Assembly: GCA_013365365.1 (NCBI GenBank)
Contig: JABVXU010000368.1
Location: forward strand, 1 to 54,280
Length of the DNA stretch: 54,280 bases
Direction of reading: 5' to 3'
Source: Cruorifilaria tuberocauda
Taxonomy: Eukaryota; Nematoda; Chromadorea; Rhabditida; Onchocercidae
Made by a program: the position numbers and the translations under genes. Under the pieces are notes generated by a model. That model saw only the letters and a program-made list of their open reading frames with translations. It did no database searches and had not been told where the DNA came from. This document shows positions 26,067 to 39,022 of this stretch, one piece after another. Each line of letters starts with the position of its first letter. Position 1 is the first letter of the stretch.

Positions 26067-29000
26067 ATGTCTACTGAGGTTAGTTGCATAAACGGCAGTA
26101 ATTCGGAAATCCATCATCAGCAACAGGAATCTTTGACGGATGGAATGGAAGATAGTGTTGTACTAACGACCCCTTCAGCCGTTAAATCAATTGTAACTGA
26201 AGAAACAGATTTCTTACCGGAAACTACTGGTACCAATAGCCATCCAATTGGAACGCTATGTTCTGCATCTGGACCTGCTTCCGGAACTAGAGGTCAAAAA
26301 TCAAAAAAACGACAAAACCAGAAAACTTTTAGTTTGATGGATATTTTTGATATGCATAAAGGAATTGGAAGTTGGGCTGATGCTGCTGCTGATGCACATA
26401 CAACTTCCTATTCGCCTTCCGCAATACAGGTATATATCGTCAATGTAATATTATCATCATTACATTTCATATCATAGAATTGATTTTTAAGCATAGTAAT
26501 TTGATTGTGATTTAAAAATATCATGTATTTTTGTTGGTTTTCTGTTCTGCATTTCACTCATTGTTAGTTATTTTAGGAATCTTCGGAGACAAAGCAGATC
26601 TCCAATGCAGTGCAACAAGCAAGTGCATCAAAACAAGGTGATTGGAATCAATATCACAGTACCGATGGAAATATGCGTCCATCTTCGCTAGGTTTAGATC
26701 GAGCAACGCATTCTAGGACTATGGATTTGGCGAATTTGCCGGATAGACCACCGTTTGAAGTTAAAGTGGCTAATATTAATTATAAGTCCACTGACAACGA
26801 TCTCTTTTATTTTTTTGGAGGTGAAGGCAATGTAAGTCACCAATTATTTAAATTAATATTATGCCTAGTTTTTCAAATAACTAATCCGAAGATAGTAAGA
26901 AGGGAAATTCTGTAACAATAAGCTAAATTAGTTGAGAAATAGTTTAACTGGTTAATATATTGGTTGAGCGTTCCGAGTAGAACAAAGATATATGGTTTTG
27001 TACCATTATAGAACGTATATGCGCAGATGGTTTTCCCATCGCTAAGTCAGCAAATTTATTGTATGTCAGTAAATTTGCGTTACAGCAATGGTAAATTATG
27101 AGTTCGTCGAGTTTCTACAACAGTTCGCATGTGCCAGTATTTGGCAATGTATTACTTTGTGGAACCACTGCTTGTAGAACTTATGGTGATCGAGAGTTGG
27201 CTATCTAGCAAATTCTGCTTAATTGCCTTAGTTTGATCACATACAAATACTGATTTGGATCACAGTATTACTACCAAAGTTGATGCAGTTTTCTTAATTC
27301 ATCACCAGAAAATTTATAGGTTGTAAATATTCGTTCCGAAGGTCAAGCTGGCAGACGTGGTATTGCAATTGTTTCTTTGTCATCCCAAGAAGCGCTTGTT
27401 AATGCTTTAAAATTCAATAACGCGGTAAATTTTGCTTTTTTCTTGTTTTTGGATGAAACAAATTGTCCCGTTGTATTTCTTTTTGAAAATTATCTGGCAG
27501 AAAAATTTTATCCGAATTCAAGATAAGAGCATGCATAGTAAACCTGATTATCATCTGTTTTTCGGTTACTTTTTTTTTTAATAATTTAATGGAATGCAAA
27601 TTTATTTTTATATGGAAAGCAAAATTTTCCTTAATGGTTCTCCCAATTTCAGGAGTTGCAAGGTCGTGCGTTGAGGATATCGCTTCGGGAACATCAATCT
27701 CGTCCAGTTTTTGGTAACGGTAGAATACCTCTTCAAGATCAATCCCGACCACCTTTTGGTAGCGGCAATGTAGGACCCAATAACGCTTATGGACACTATA
27801 GGAACAATGGTAGCTATCATGAAGAAGGCTACAGCACTCTGCCTCATCACCGTCGAGGACCTTTATCGGTACCGTATCATGCCTATAATTCAGATGGCCG
27901 TGCTAACCGATTAAATCTCCAACACTGCGCCTCATATCGCGGTCGAGGTCTTTGTTTTTTTCTTTTTTAAATTAAAATATGAATTATTTATGATTATATG
28001 AATAAAATTAAACTGTTTTCATAGACATGTGCGGTTACAAAATATTTTCTTGTGGATGAAGTGGTGATTGATATTTACTTTAGATAATCGAAGATACGAC
28101 TATGAGAATCGCCTATTTCGTCATGCAAAATCTGGAAATAATCAGTTTTCTCCCCGTTTTACGGTATGTTTATAATCTTTTCCCTCTTTTTTACGCAGTT
28201 TTTCGATTGTACAAGTCTCTTAATTAAATTTTGAAAATTTTAGAATCGTGGTTCTAATTCATACGGCGTTTCTCCTAGACCGTCACCACCTGTTGAAAAT
28301 CATTTCTTTAATCATAGTGTGGAAATGGAACATGAAGTCGATAAAAGGTAGATTGCATTATCTATGATAACATCTTTTAACATCATGTGAAGGTGTAGTT
28401 GGTCAATGAAGTGACAAGGATAGATCAATAAACTGATTAAAAATAATCGTTTCAGAGGTCCTGGACGTATTCGAACGGAAAGCGTACGAAGTAGTACTAC
28501 AGATTGTACAGAAAAACATGAAAGACGTAAACTGCAACTTCAACCCCGGACTAAACCCCTTAACAGTGCTGAAGAAGATTTACCTGCCAGGCCAACTAGT
28601 ATTTTTGGTCTTGCGAAACCTGTAGATACTTATGAAAAAGAAAAGCAGGTAGACGGATTCAATTAATTGAATTCTAGAAACAGAAGAACTTAGAGTTTAA
28701 GATGCGAAGACTAAAAATTCAAATTATGTTTTTTAAGTTGTATTTGAGTAAACTTCTGTTCACATTCTTTCAGGCAGAAGAACGATTGCGATTGGAAAAC
28801 GAAGCATTCAAGGCAGCTGAACAGCGATCAAGAAAGGTTAGCGGCATAGAAAGTGTTTTATATTCATGATTTTTGGATCAACTTATAAAGTCAAAAATTT
28901 TAAATATTTCCGTTTAATATTAATGAAAAGTATTAGATTTTGACTCTTTCAGAACAGCGAACGTGTTGTTTCCGTTCCCGCATCTCCCTTACTAGTTCAT

Positions 29001-30580
29001 AGAGAGTTTTCCGTGATAATGGAATCTCCGTTACATAAATATCGTGAAAATTGTCCATCACAAGTCCAGGAAGTTGTTCCGAAAGGAAACTGTAAATCAA
29101 CGGAAGGTGCACAAAAACTTAGGACATCTTCAGTTATTCCTCAATTAGATACTAATGAAGAACGCGTAGTCGAACAGGCAGAAACACCATCTCTTGTGAC
29201 TTCATCAGCATCAGCTCCACATCTTTTACCCCCACCTCCTGAACCATCTATTTCAACAGTTCGCCGGGAATCATTTTCAAATGTAAGTGATTTCGATTTT
29301 CCATCTAACTTGACCCATCTGCGTTAATTTTGCATTCATATTGTGAATTTCGAATGTTTAAGAAGTTTATTTCGGAGTATTAAGAGAATGAAGACAAAAG
29401 GATCATGATAATCTTAAAAATCTCTGAAAAATAATCATTTCCAGAACTTTTGTTCGCTGAAACATATTTCAATAAATCAATTTTGAGAATGCCGATTATA
29501 CTTATATTTCGAACTAGAGTGTGAACAAATTTTTTCAAACTGATATATCAAATTTTGTGTTTTTCAGTGTCCTGAAATATCCGAGACTCATACATCTACA
29601 ACATTGCTACGGACACGGAACACTTATAACAGAACATTTACTCGCTCTCGTGATTCTGTCCGTATACAGTTTCCACCGAATAAAGTACATAATGCACCAG
29701 GTTAAATTTTTTCTGTGTCGTAGTAAGGACTTTTTGTATCATTTTACTGTGTTTTTTACTCCAATATGGCAAGAGATCGGACTTTTCCGACATGGCATGA
29801 TTTGAACTATTATTGTGATTAGAAAGAAACTGTTATGTAATATAGAGCTGTGTAATATAGAGAAGTTCAATTTCAGTACATCGACGAAAAAGTGGCTCAC
29901 GTCGGGATGGAGTGAATAGTGGAAGTTTAGGATCAAACAGGAACAAGCATTTTGGAGCTAGCAAGGAGAAATTTGATGGCAATAGTGGTGATTCAAGTGT
30001 AGAGCCTGCTGTACCTAATGGGCCCAAACAACTTGAAAATGGACCAAAATCGGAACAACAATCGGTATCGAAGGATGACAAGCATGAATTTATGATCACA
30101 TCAAGCACGATTCCAACTTCAGCTAAACAGCCATGGCAACAACAATCCGACCAACAATATTTTAAAAGAGAGAAGAAAAAACAGGTCTCCTCCAGATTTG
30201 TATATATCAGCAAAAAATTCTGGAGTGAACGGGATTTGTTGAATTCTTAGGTACACACACTCACACTTTCTATAGTTGCAAGCTTTTGTTTATTTTTCTT
30301 TTCAAAAAGGTAAAAATAATAGATGTTTCCCATTTTTTGGACCGGAAACTTTCAAAATATCGGAAAGTTTATTATCATGAAGTTAGATAATTTAGATGAG
30401 TTAGAGACAGATTAATGACATTGATTTTTTGCGAAGCGAGTAATACTTGTGCTATTATCAGTAAAATGATTGTTACAGGCAATAACAACGAAAGAAATGC
30501 CGAAATGTATTAATGAACCGAAGCCGTTTACATTTTCATCAGAAAACAAATATGCAGCACTTCTGGAAGCAGATGATTGA
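26067..30580 (+). CDS. EIF4B: eIF4B-like translation initiation factor
   Basis: Likely eIF4B, which stimulates the eIF4A helicase during ribosome recruitment to mRNA. Twelve exons: 26067-26429, 26577-26831, 27320-27424, 27653-27947, 28084-28163, 28244-28347, 28456-28648, 28774-28836, 28953-29282, 29568-29700, 29877-30184, 30479-30580; 776 aa, longer than the human protein (611). Family landmarks in order: a basic KKRQNQKTFSLMDIFD box and a SWAD motif near residues 90-115; LDRATHSR before an RRM (about 181-255); an Arg/Gly/Tyr/Asn-rich middle; the eIF4B-specific SIFGLAKPVDTYEKEKQ (449-465) followed by a charged helix; a long Ser/Thr/Pro-rich region; and the C-terminal FTFSSENKYAALLEADD (760-776), matching the FSSASKYAAL end of vertebrate eIF4B. 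The RRM is atypical: RNP2 reads VKVANI and RNP1 reads RRGIAIVS, lacking the usual aromatic residues. An AATAAA lies 84 bases after the stop. Confidence 0.88.
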
Positions 30581-32358
30581 AGTTTTGGGTGGCGTTTTCT
30601 AATTCTACAAAAGATTTAATTTTGTTTGTGTTTCAAACAGATAAAAACCCGATGAAAATGTAAAATAAAAACTTTGAGAAGGATTTACTTTTTCAAGTTC
30701 CTTAAAGAAATTTGGAAATTTTGAGGATTAGTAAACTGAAGAATTAGAAAATGAGCAGAATGAGCGGTTAGTAATCGATAAGTTCGGTAAAATACCTTGA
30801 ATTATTGGAACTATATAGATATATATAGTGGTTTTCTCTGTACATTTGTTTATGTCACATTAATATTGTTTGTATATCGAAATACTGATTTATGTTTTTT
30901 TTTTTTTTTTTTTTGTTTTTAAACATTTTAAAAATAAGAAAAATAATTCACAGTTGGCTAGAATATTGATAAATTCAAGAGAACATAATTTATAACAGGT
31001 AATGTTGATTCAGGTCGAAGAATCTTTCTCCATTAATGTTCCACCATTCATTTTAAAGGTGCCAATATACCCTAATTCCTATTTGTCATTTACAGGCAAT
31101 GAAAAATATGAAATTGTCTTTTTAATGATGAATGGGTGGTTCTTACAGGCCTACTTGGTTTTCGAACGCTTATTTGATTTCGATATTCGAGTCATTTGTT
31201 TTATCAGTTTTCTTTTTTTTCATATGAAAATCTGTAAATTTTTCGATCGTTTGTATTACAGTTTTTCTGTGATTCATTTGGACAAAAAAGCTTTCCATGT
31301 CCCACATCTGTTTTCTTCTTGCACGTATATATATATTTTTTTAAATAAATATATATATATATGTATGTATGTTTTTTTTACTCTTGTTTCAGGCCGGTAG
31401 ATCGATGTATTTTTGTATGTTTTTATCAGTGTATTCTTTTCCAGATGCAATTTTCGTGATAGATCTCTGTCAATTTTTAAAACGGAATGTTACTTTTCCC
31501 GAAGCAGCATTTTTTTTGATGATAAGACTATTGATAGTGGTTGTTTTATGCGGATGGAGGTTATAAATTGATACATTTTGTGTTGAAAAGATGAAATAGA
31601 CGCAATAATTTTAAAAAAATGTGTGTATTTGGATTCGATAGATAAAAATATAAAATGATTTTCTTATGGACATATATAGTAATTTTTTTATGGAAATCTC
31701 CGTCATAAAAGCAAAACAGTCATTCATTTCCATTTAGATTTAATTTCAGTTTCTCCTTTGCTTTTACAATTCCTACTTTAAATCATGTTTTGATCAATGA
31801 ATTCGTATTTTCCTAAAAAGAAATTCTTTTACTTGCATGGAATGATTGATTGTATTATCATTTTTATTTTGTCATTACTACTATCATTACTATTATTGAT
31901 AAACTTACAGCTAATCAATTGCTATATGAGTTTGGTTGAACAGTGAAGCATATAAAAAGGATAAGGAAACCATTATATGTCAAATTTGTTAATATTTTCT
32001 CTTGAAATGGAAATGAAAAAGCGCAACGGGACTGTATATTTGTTATTGAAGCATTTCGTTTGTTAATCGTTATTGTTTTTCGATAGCGAAATTATTCGAA
32101 TTAATTTTCATTAAATCGCCAATATTTGTTATACCTGCAAAACATCGCAATTTCAAGAAATTGAACTCTTCGGATCCCAATTTCAAGAGATCGAAATCTT
32201 CGGATAAATCTTTTTATCGTAAATTTATTGAAATGATAACGTGTATTTAACAAAAAAAAAATAAATATTAATCATAAACTTCAAAGTATTCATTATAAAG
32301 AGTGTGAAAAAGTAAAAAAGCTTTTGAATAGTTTTCATAGTTTAATAATATCTTTATT
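30581..32358. other. Convergent intergenic region eIF4B / IQ gene
   Basis: Contains the eIF4B 3'-UTR with AATAAA at 30664-30669 and a TA/GTATG simple stretch near 31340-31374. Open frames at 31002-31400 and 31369-31566 have low-complexity Phe/Leu/Ile content and no recognisable domain. On the minus strand, AATAAA follows one base after the IQ-gene stop (32353-32358 on the plus strand reads TTTATT). Confidence 0.55.
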
Positions 32359-33787
32359 TTACGTACCATTAAGTAACGTCAGATCATTTTCAACATGTTT
32401 AATCAATTGTTCACGTCGAACATAACTGTCAATATTTGCATGCATTTCTCTCTTACGTTTATCAAGCTATAAAATATCGTTTTTTTTACAAAGTCAGATA
32501 TGATTATTTTAGAATTGTCGTAATTTTGGAATAATTTCATAATGCAGTTTTTGTTAAAGAGGTCAAGTTTTATGGTGAACTGTTGTTCATTATTTATTCA
32601 ATGAATAATGAGAATAAAGCTAAATTTCTCTCCGAAATAACTATTGAATTATAAAAATCTGAAATCCATATCGAGAAATATACACATATCAGTATATGTA
32701 TATTGATATAAATAAGTCGTGCTAAGCTAACTGATCATAATTTGCAATCTTTTTTAAATAGTTCTATATTCTAGTTAATAAATCTAGGAATAAATCATCT
32801 CTTTATGAATTATTTAATTAATAATAGTAAACTTTTGATAAAAGTAATTTTCATTAATTATTTGATGTCAAAATTTAACCTTATTTTTAATAATTGAATG
32901 ATCAATTCTACGAGGTATAGTACCACCCGACATACGTTCTGCTATAACTTCAATGTATCGTATTCGTTTTGCTAGTGGTATCCATTTCCAGGTGCATAAT
33001 ATTCGACAGATTTGTTTTTCACGAACAATTCGTCGGAACTGGAAATAATTTAAAATGGAGATAATGATTCGGTTGGATTTCGATTTGATTCTGAAATCAA
33101 GTGAATCATGAAAATCATGCGAATAATGTTCCAGGTTTTTTTTTTTTGATTGATATACTTTTATTTTGGTACTGCTTGAATTCGCTATCAAATAATTAAT
33201 TTAAAAAAAAGAAACGAATGAAATGTAAACAGAGGAATTCCCTGACAAATTTTTGTATGATTGTAGCAGCATGATTTTTCATTTCATTCTGGTGTTTTTG
33301 AAGCAATGCATCCGTTTGCGTTTCTGATCGTGGTACTTCGTTTGGTTTCAAACGTTGCTGTCGAAGATAAGCACTAACGCTTGAAGCATTCATTCGTGCG
33401 ATCGTCTCGTACTTCATCATTTCGTACGCTTTGGTTTGTCGAACTTCCTCCAATTTACGCAGTATTTCCCCACTTGATTTCAGCAGTTCATCATGTTTCT
33501 TTGCAGGTTTGCTATAATTTTAAAATTAACTAATTTTTTTTCTGAATTTTGAAATCTTAAAATTCAAGAATATATTTATGATTTGATCTTGACATACTTT
33601 TGTTAAGACTGCGGTAATTAATATAAATATTAATCTACACATTCTTAAATCTAAAAATTTTAATTTGGATAAATATAAGTGACTGGCTGGAAATCCTTGA
33701 ATTTTCCTGTGAATTTTCGTCCACTTGCATTTCATTAACTGAGCTTTTCATTTCGGCCAATTCGGGTTTATGGTACTTGCAGTACAT
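32359..33787 (-). CDS. Uncharacterised IQ-motif protein, divergent from kap-1
   Basis: Not recognised as a named family. Four minus-strand exons, 33787-33684, 33511-33247, 33038-32880 and 32466-32359, have mutually consistent phases (2, 0, 0) and give 211 aa. A calmodulin-type IQ motif, IQKFFRRIVR (about residues 120-129), is created exactly across the exon 2/3 junction, which supports the model. Before it lies a Lys/Glu/Gln-rich, probably helical stretch (about 40-117, LLKSSGEILRKLEEVRQTKA). After it come a basic, Trp/Ile-rich segment and a charged C-terminal helix. There is no signal peptide or membrane segment. It shares a 408-bp divergent promoter with kap-1, with an X-box in the middle (209 bases upstream of this ATG), which suggests a role in cilia of sensory neurons; that role is inference. 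The stop overlaps a donor-like GGTACGTAA, so a further 3' exon cannot be excluded. Confidence 0.72.
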
Positions 33788-34195
33788 ATTAGACCTAAAT
33801 TTAATAATTTATTAAGTTTCCATTGAATTTTATCTGTATTAGTCATTATTAAAGATCGTTGCTTAAAGTGAAGGTGATAAAACCGTATGAATAAAGATAA
33901 GATTATTTTTGAATTACAGTTTTATTGATTTTAATCACTGGAATGAAAATGGTCAGGAACAATAATAAGAAATTTATTTAAAGATAAATCGATAGTTGCC
34001 TAGCAACGGAACGTGTAAACTGTTCTTAGGTTAATTTATTTAGACATCCTATGAATGTCTTTAATGCCTTTAAGTAATACGTTTTATTCTTTAAATTTAT
34101 TATCTTTCAGATGTACCAAATCAATGTAAATTATACTCGAGAAATACTCATTGTGGAGTGATATAGATCATTTAGCAATAATTTTTATCGAAATT
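33788..34195. promoter_or_regulatory. Bidirectional promoter, IQ gene / kap-1
   Basis: 408 bases between two divergent start codons. Contains the X-box at 33995-34007, almost exactly central (208 bases from one ATG, 188 from the other). The rest is AT-rich without an obvious TATA element or repeat. Confidence 0.7.
33995..34007 (-). promoter_or_regulatory. RFX/DAF-19 X-box motif (kap-1 / IQ gene)
   Basis: Reads GTTGCCTAGCAAC on the plus strand, the exact reverse complement of the X-box at 15982-15994. Distances to the kap-1 and IQ-gene ATGs are within the range typical of functional nematode X-boxes. kap-1 encodes a subunit of the ciliary kinesin-II motor, an expected RFX target. Confidence 0.85.
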
Positions 34196-37100
34196 ATGGA
34201 GCAAACTAGTGAAAGCGATGATCAGCTTCTAAGGAAGTTCGTTGTATTCGTTTGTTACTTCTTTCCAATGCTATTATCTGTTGTGTTTTGACCGATTACA
34301 ATTAATGATATTATCAAAGGACGAAATCAAAACATAATTGGCGGTACTAAATTAAAATTGCCATAAAAAAAATCTTTTAATCAAAAAAAAATGGATAAAT
34401 TATTTTTGCAGACTGTATTGATTTTAAAATAAAAACAGAACTGTGTGATTTATCAAGTTTTGGATAAATTTTGATTGAGGACTTTGAGAGACTTGCAGGA
34501 AAGTAAAAAATATTGAATTCGATGCGCATAGTTACAGTCCAGCGGTTATTATCAAGTATGAACTCGAATCAGCGGTGCATGATTTGCGTGATGCATCATT
34601 CACTTTACCAGCAAGACATTGCAAAAAGATGTTTGTTAATGCAATTTTTATTTAATTAACTATTTCATTTTAACGGTTGTGAATTTTTTGGATTCTTCTG
34701 TTAACTTGTCATTTGGCACCATTATATAAAATTTTAAGTAATAACTTTGTTTACAGCATTCAGTTGAAACATTTGAATGAACGAGTAGATACAACAGCTC
34801 TTGCTCGACATATCCTTCTAGTTTGTCCAATAATACCGGAGTGCAAGATTAATGAATTGAAGCAAATACTGTATTACTTACAAAAGCGACACTGTTCGAG
34901 TAGTGGAAGTAGTTTTTGCAATTCTTTTGGGAACTTTTGTTGCTTTAATCAGTAACAATATTAGTGATTAACAATTGATAATTAGAAGATAATAGTTGAT
35001 AGTTTTAGGTGATGCAAATTTATCGATAGAAGGTCTGGATATCGCATCGAAATCACGAGCAAGTATGAGTAAAATAGAGGTAATTCTTTGTTTTCTAACC
35101 AAAATATAGTAAATTTACGGTTAAAATTTTTTTAAAGCATTACTTTATAGTCGTATATAAATTTTTAAGTAAAAAACTAGATTAGAAGGTGTTGTGAGAG
35201 AATGATTAAGACGGAGGGTAACTTTTATAAAACGCTTTTATAATTGAAACTGGATAAATTTTGATGGCGAGGTACTTTATGAAAAGAGTGAATTCAATCA
35301 ACGCGTATCATCTATAATTTCAGCCGAATTTTAGATAGATTAAAAATAATAACTTTAAAATATAATCATATGTCATATTTTTTTGAACCATTATTCTTGC
35401 TTAATTATTTAATTCGGATAACTTAGTTTTGCTCTTCAAGAATGAAGTTTATGATTTTGTCAGAAACTTTTACTTTTTTCCTACCCACATCCATATTCGG
35501 CCATCATTATAAACATAGATTTTATTTCTTATTGGCCATTCCCTAAAACGATCAAAGATTTCAGAGTTATATTGAAATGCTTTATGATGAAATTACGGAG
35601 AAGACAAAAGCAACAGCATTCTTCCTGGAGCTTAGTCAGAATCACAGAAATTTGCCGCAACTCATTGAGAATGGTGATGTAATTGAAAATTGTTCTATTT
35701 TTTTTTTGCACATTTCTTTTATAACTTCAAATATTTAATATAACTCATTTAATATACTTTACTTTATTTCAGAAGTATTAATGGGTGCACTTGTACGTGT
35801 GTTACGAGATGATTGGAAAAAAAGTTTTGAACTTGGTAGTAATATCATTACAGTGTTTTATAATTTATCCATTTATACCAACTTCCATCAATTTCTCGCC
35901 CATCATAAAGTTTGTACTATTGATTTTTTATCTTATACTTGGAGACATATTATATTTATAAAAGAATTTAGTTTTTTCGAAAATTTTCATTTGCAATGAT
36001 TTAAGACATTGCTTATATTTTAAATAAAGTCTGTAGAAGATCTACATTTATGGTTTTATTGCGTTTTTTCCCTATTCTAGATTGGTTCTTTATCGATGCA
36101 AATTGTTGATTATGGATTGAAACGTTGGGAAGCATGGAAAGAAGAAGCACGCCACAGTGATGAATGTACTACACGTCGTCTTAACCTTGCAATTCGTAAA
36201 CAACAACAATTGATTGCTGGTATTTTTTGAATTTCTTTTATCTCATTGAAGATTAAAAAGTTATTGTTATAGTTACAAAAGTATTTTGCAGATTGTTTAA
36301 ATTTATTGCTGAATTTGGCTGAAGATATTAAAGTTGAGATGAAAATGGTGAATCGGCAGATAGTTTCATTGCTCGCGAAATGTATTCAGGATCATGATGC
36401 CGTTTTATCTTTGCTTTTGTGTGCCACTAATTTTTTGCTTAAATTAAGCATTTACAACGAAAATAAGGAAGCCATGGTATATTTTAGCAAAGATTATAAT
36501 ATGTATTTAAGAATAACTAAGTTTCAGCCAGTACCGTGCAAGTATTTAAATTTCCTAAATTCTTTTTATCATAGTATTTTCTTTTTTTCTCGAAATTCTT
36601 TTTTTTTTTAATTTGCTTCTTTTAATATAAATTACAGATAAACGGTCAAGTTGTTGAAAGAATATCCTCGCTATTCCCAATAAAAAACGGGACTCTACGT
36701 CACAGCGCTATTCAATTACTATTCAATTTATCATTTATACCATCTCTTCGTGATCAAATGGTTTCTGCTGGCTTGATTTCTCACATAGCACCACTAATTG
36801 ATGGTAATTTTCGTTGAAACAAATGATTATCAAGTGGTAGTTTTTATTTCAGATTACATCATGTTCTGGTATTTTTCTTAAAATATCAACATTAAGAGAT
36901 ATAAGTGAAAAAAATAAGTAAAGTATATAGTTAAATAATTATTTTACGTTGACAAATAAAGAATTGGATTGTTAGAAACTTTTAAATTTCGTTCATTTAA
37001 TTTGAATATGTTGCTTTTTCCGGAGATGAAATTGCTTTGAAATTTCTCTATCAATTAAGCATCAATGATGATGCCAAAGCAATGATTACCTATACCGATG

Positions 37101-39022
37101 CTTTGCAAAATGTGAGTCATATTAGATAATTCTGCGATGTTAAAAGTATTTTCATAATTGGATAGCTAAGTGAAACAGTGAATATTCATTACTATGAAAT
37201 TTTTAGAGAAAAAGTTAGTTTGATAAATCTGTTCAAGTCAAAATCTTCGGACGAATGATTCTGAGATAAAATGAATATTTTTTCCTTGGATACTTAAATT
37301 TTAGGAAATGTTAAATGCTGAGTATAATGTTATATAAATTAATAACCATTATTAACCGATAAAATTAGCAACCGTGTTTATCTATGTTCGATCTAATTTA
37401 TCAACTTTATATTTGCAATAATTAGAGTTGCCATGTTTTAACAATTTTTTTTCTGTATTTCAGCTAATGCGCATAATGCTTACTAATAATAGCTCGAATA
37501 TAGTGAAGGCAATTTTGATCAATATAGCATTGGAGAAACGTAATGCTCAATTGATTTGTGGTACTGATGGTGAAGGACTTAATTTGTTAATTGAATCAGC
37601 TATAAATCAAAAAGATCAATTATTACTGAAAATAGTGCGAAATATCGCAATTCATAGCGGTCCCACACAAACATTGTTTTCGGTAATTAAAAATTTGCTT
37701 AAATCAAAGTACCTATTAGGTAATTTACTTGAACGGTATGCAAGAATTATATGGAAAAGCTGAATTTACAGAAAGTTTTATCCTTTTTATCAACTTTTTG
37801 TTTTTTTAATTGGAAGAAGTATTCAAAATAAATAGTCTAAAAAAAGTGTTGTAACAACTGTTTTATCATTTAGATATTCATTTACAGAAGTGGGCTATTC
37901 CTTTGCTCGAAATTATAGTAGATAAAAAGGATAAGGAAGAACTTGATTTATTTGCTTTGGAATGTTTGCGCATTACCAATCAGTTGAATAGTGTTGATTG
38001 GGCATTGTTAGCTGAGCAAGTTTCACTTATTCCATGGATCGAGGATAATCTGAAAGGACAAATGTCATATGTCGATCAATTATTACAAGTTAGATAATTA
38101 TTTACAAATAGAAATCTTTAACGTAAGAAAGAGAATGAGAAGCGAAATACATGACTGATAGAAGAATTTTGAATTCATTAATCATTCTTATTCCAGGTAG
38201 TTATTCTATGTGGAACGATTGCTAGACAATTAAACGGTGCTCGTTTAATAGTGCCATTAACAGATCAATTGGTTGAATTGTTGACAGGTATTAATTTCGT
38301 CATAAATAATTGTTACTTGGAGATAGTTAATTCTTCAATAAAAAACAATTGACTAATCGTGCTTTCTCTTTTATAAAACGATTTACTTTATGAGAATCAT
38401 ATTAGCATGGATTTTTTTCACGACGGTTTTGTCGATTTCAGCTCATCAAGAAGATGATGAAATGGTTGTACAGGTGGTATACGTCTTTTATGCTATAATA
38501 ACACATGAAGAACTCAGCGAAAGTGTCATGGGTGGAAGTACACACATTGGTGCTTATCTGATGGATTTAATGCATGACAAAAATGCACCTATTCGTGCGA
38601 TGTGTGATCGTGCACTTTCCATTATTGCTGTAAGTTTTCATACTTCAAATAATTAAAATAAGTAGCAGAATAATTCTATGAATGAATGTAAAATTTAAAT
38701 GACATAAAATAATTGAGCAGTGATGTAAATATAAGTAAAATGAATGTATTGGAGTTACTGCAACCCCAATTTTTATTGTTCTTCGATGCATGATACTTTT
38801 CAGGAACGTAGTGAAGAATGGGCTCGAAAAATGGATGTTGAACGTTTCCGTTGGCATAATCTACAATGGTTAGAAATGGTTGCTGATAGTAATAATGTAA
38901 CTTCAAGTGATTCTGTAATTTCTGATTCACCAGATATTTACAATGAAGTATTCGGTGCTGAAGATATTCTTGGTGATGTATCACCAGATATTTCCCTTGC
39001 ACATGTAAATAACGATTTTTAA
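34196..39022 (+). CDS. kap-1: Kinesin-II accessory subunit KAP3
   Basis: Non-motor subunit of heterotrimeric kinesin-II, which carries intraflagellar transport trains along axonemal microtubules and links the KLP-11/KLP-20 tails to cargo. Fifteen exons: 34196-34236, 34499-34630, 34757-34908, 35009-35079, 35565-35673, 35773-35909, 36081-36219, 36292-36476, 36638-36803, 37026-37111, 37464-37682, 37888-38088, 38197-38287, 38442-38629, 38804-39022; 711 aa (C. elegans KAP-1 is about 700). Armadillo-like helical repeats fill the protein. Landmarks matching KAP3: KIIQLKHLN, LKQILYYLQKR, YIEMLYDEI, ALVRVLRDDWKKSFEL, CLNLLLNLAEDIKVEMKMVN, IVRNIAIHSGPT, DDEMVVQVVYVFY, YLMDLMHDKN and EEWARKMDVERFRWHNLQWL, followed by a short acidic tail. 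The acceptor of exon 10 (CCGGAG at 37025) has a purine at -3 but is the one that keeps the alignment. An X-box lies 188 bases upstream. Confidence 0.96.

Noticed and set aside
30131..30140. X-box half-site CCATGGCAAC
   Set aside because: Inside an eIF4B exon, with the other half-site missing.
31002..31566. 132- and 65-codon frames after eIF4B
   Set aside because: Phe/Leu/Ile-rich low-complexity translations in a 3' region, no family features.
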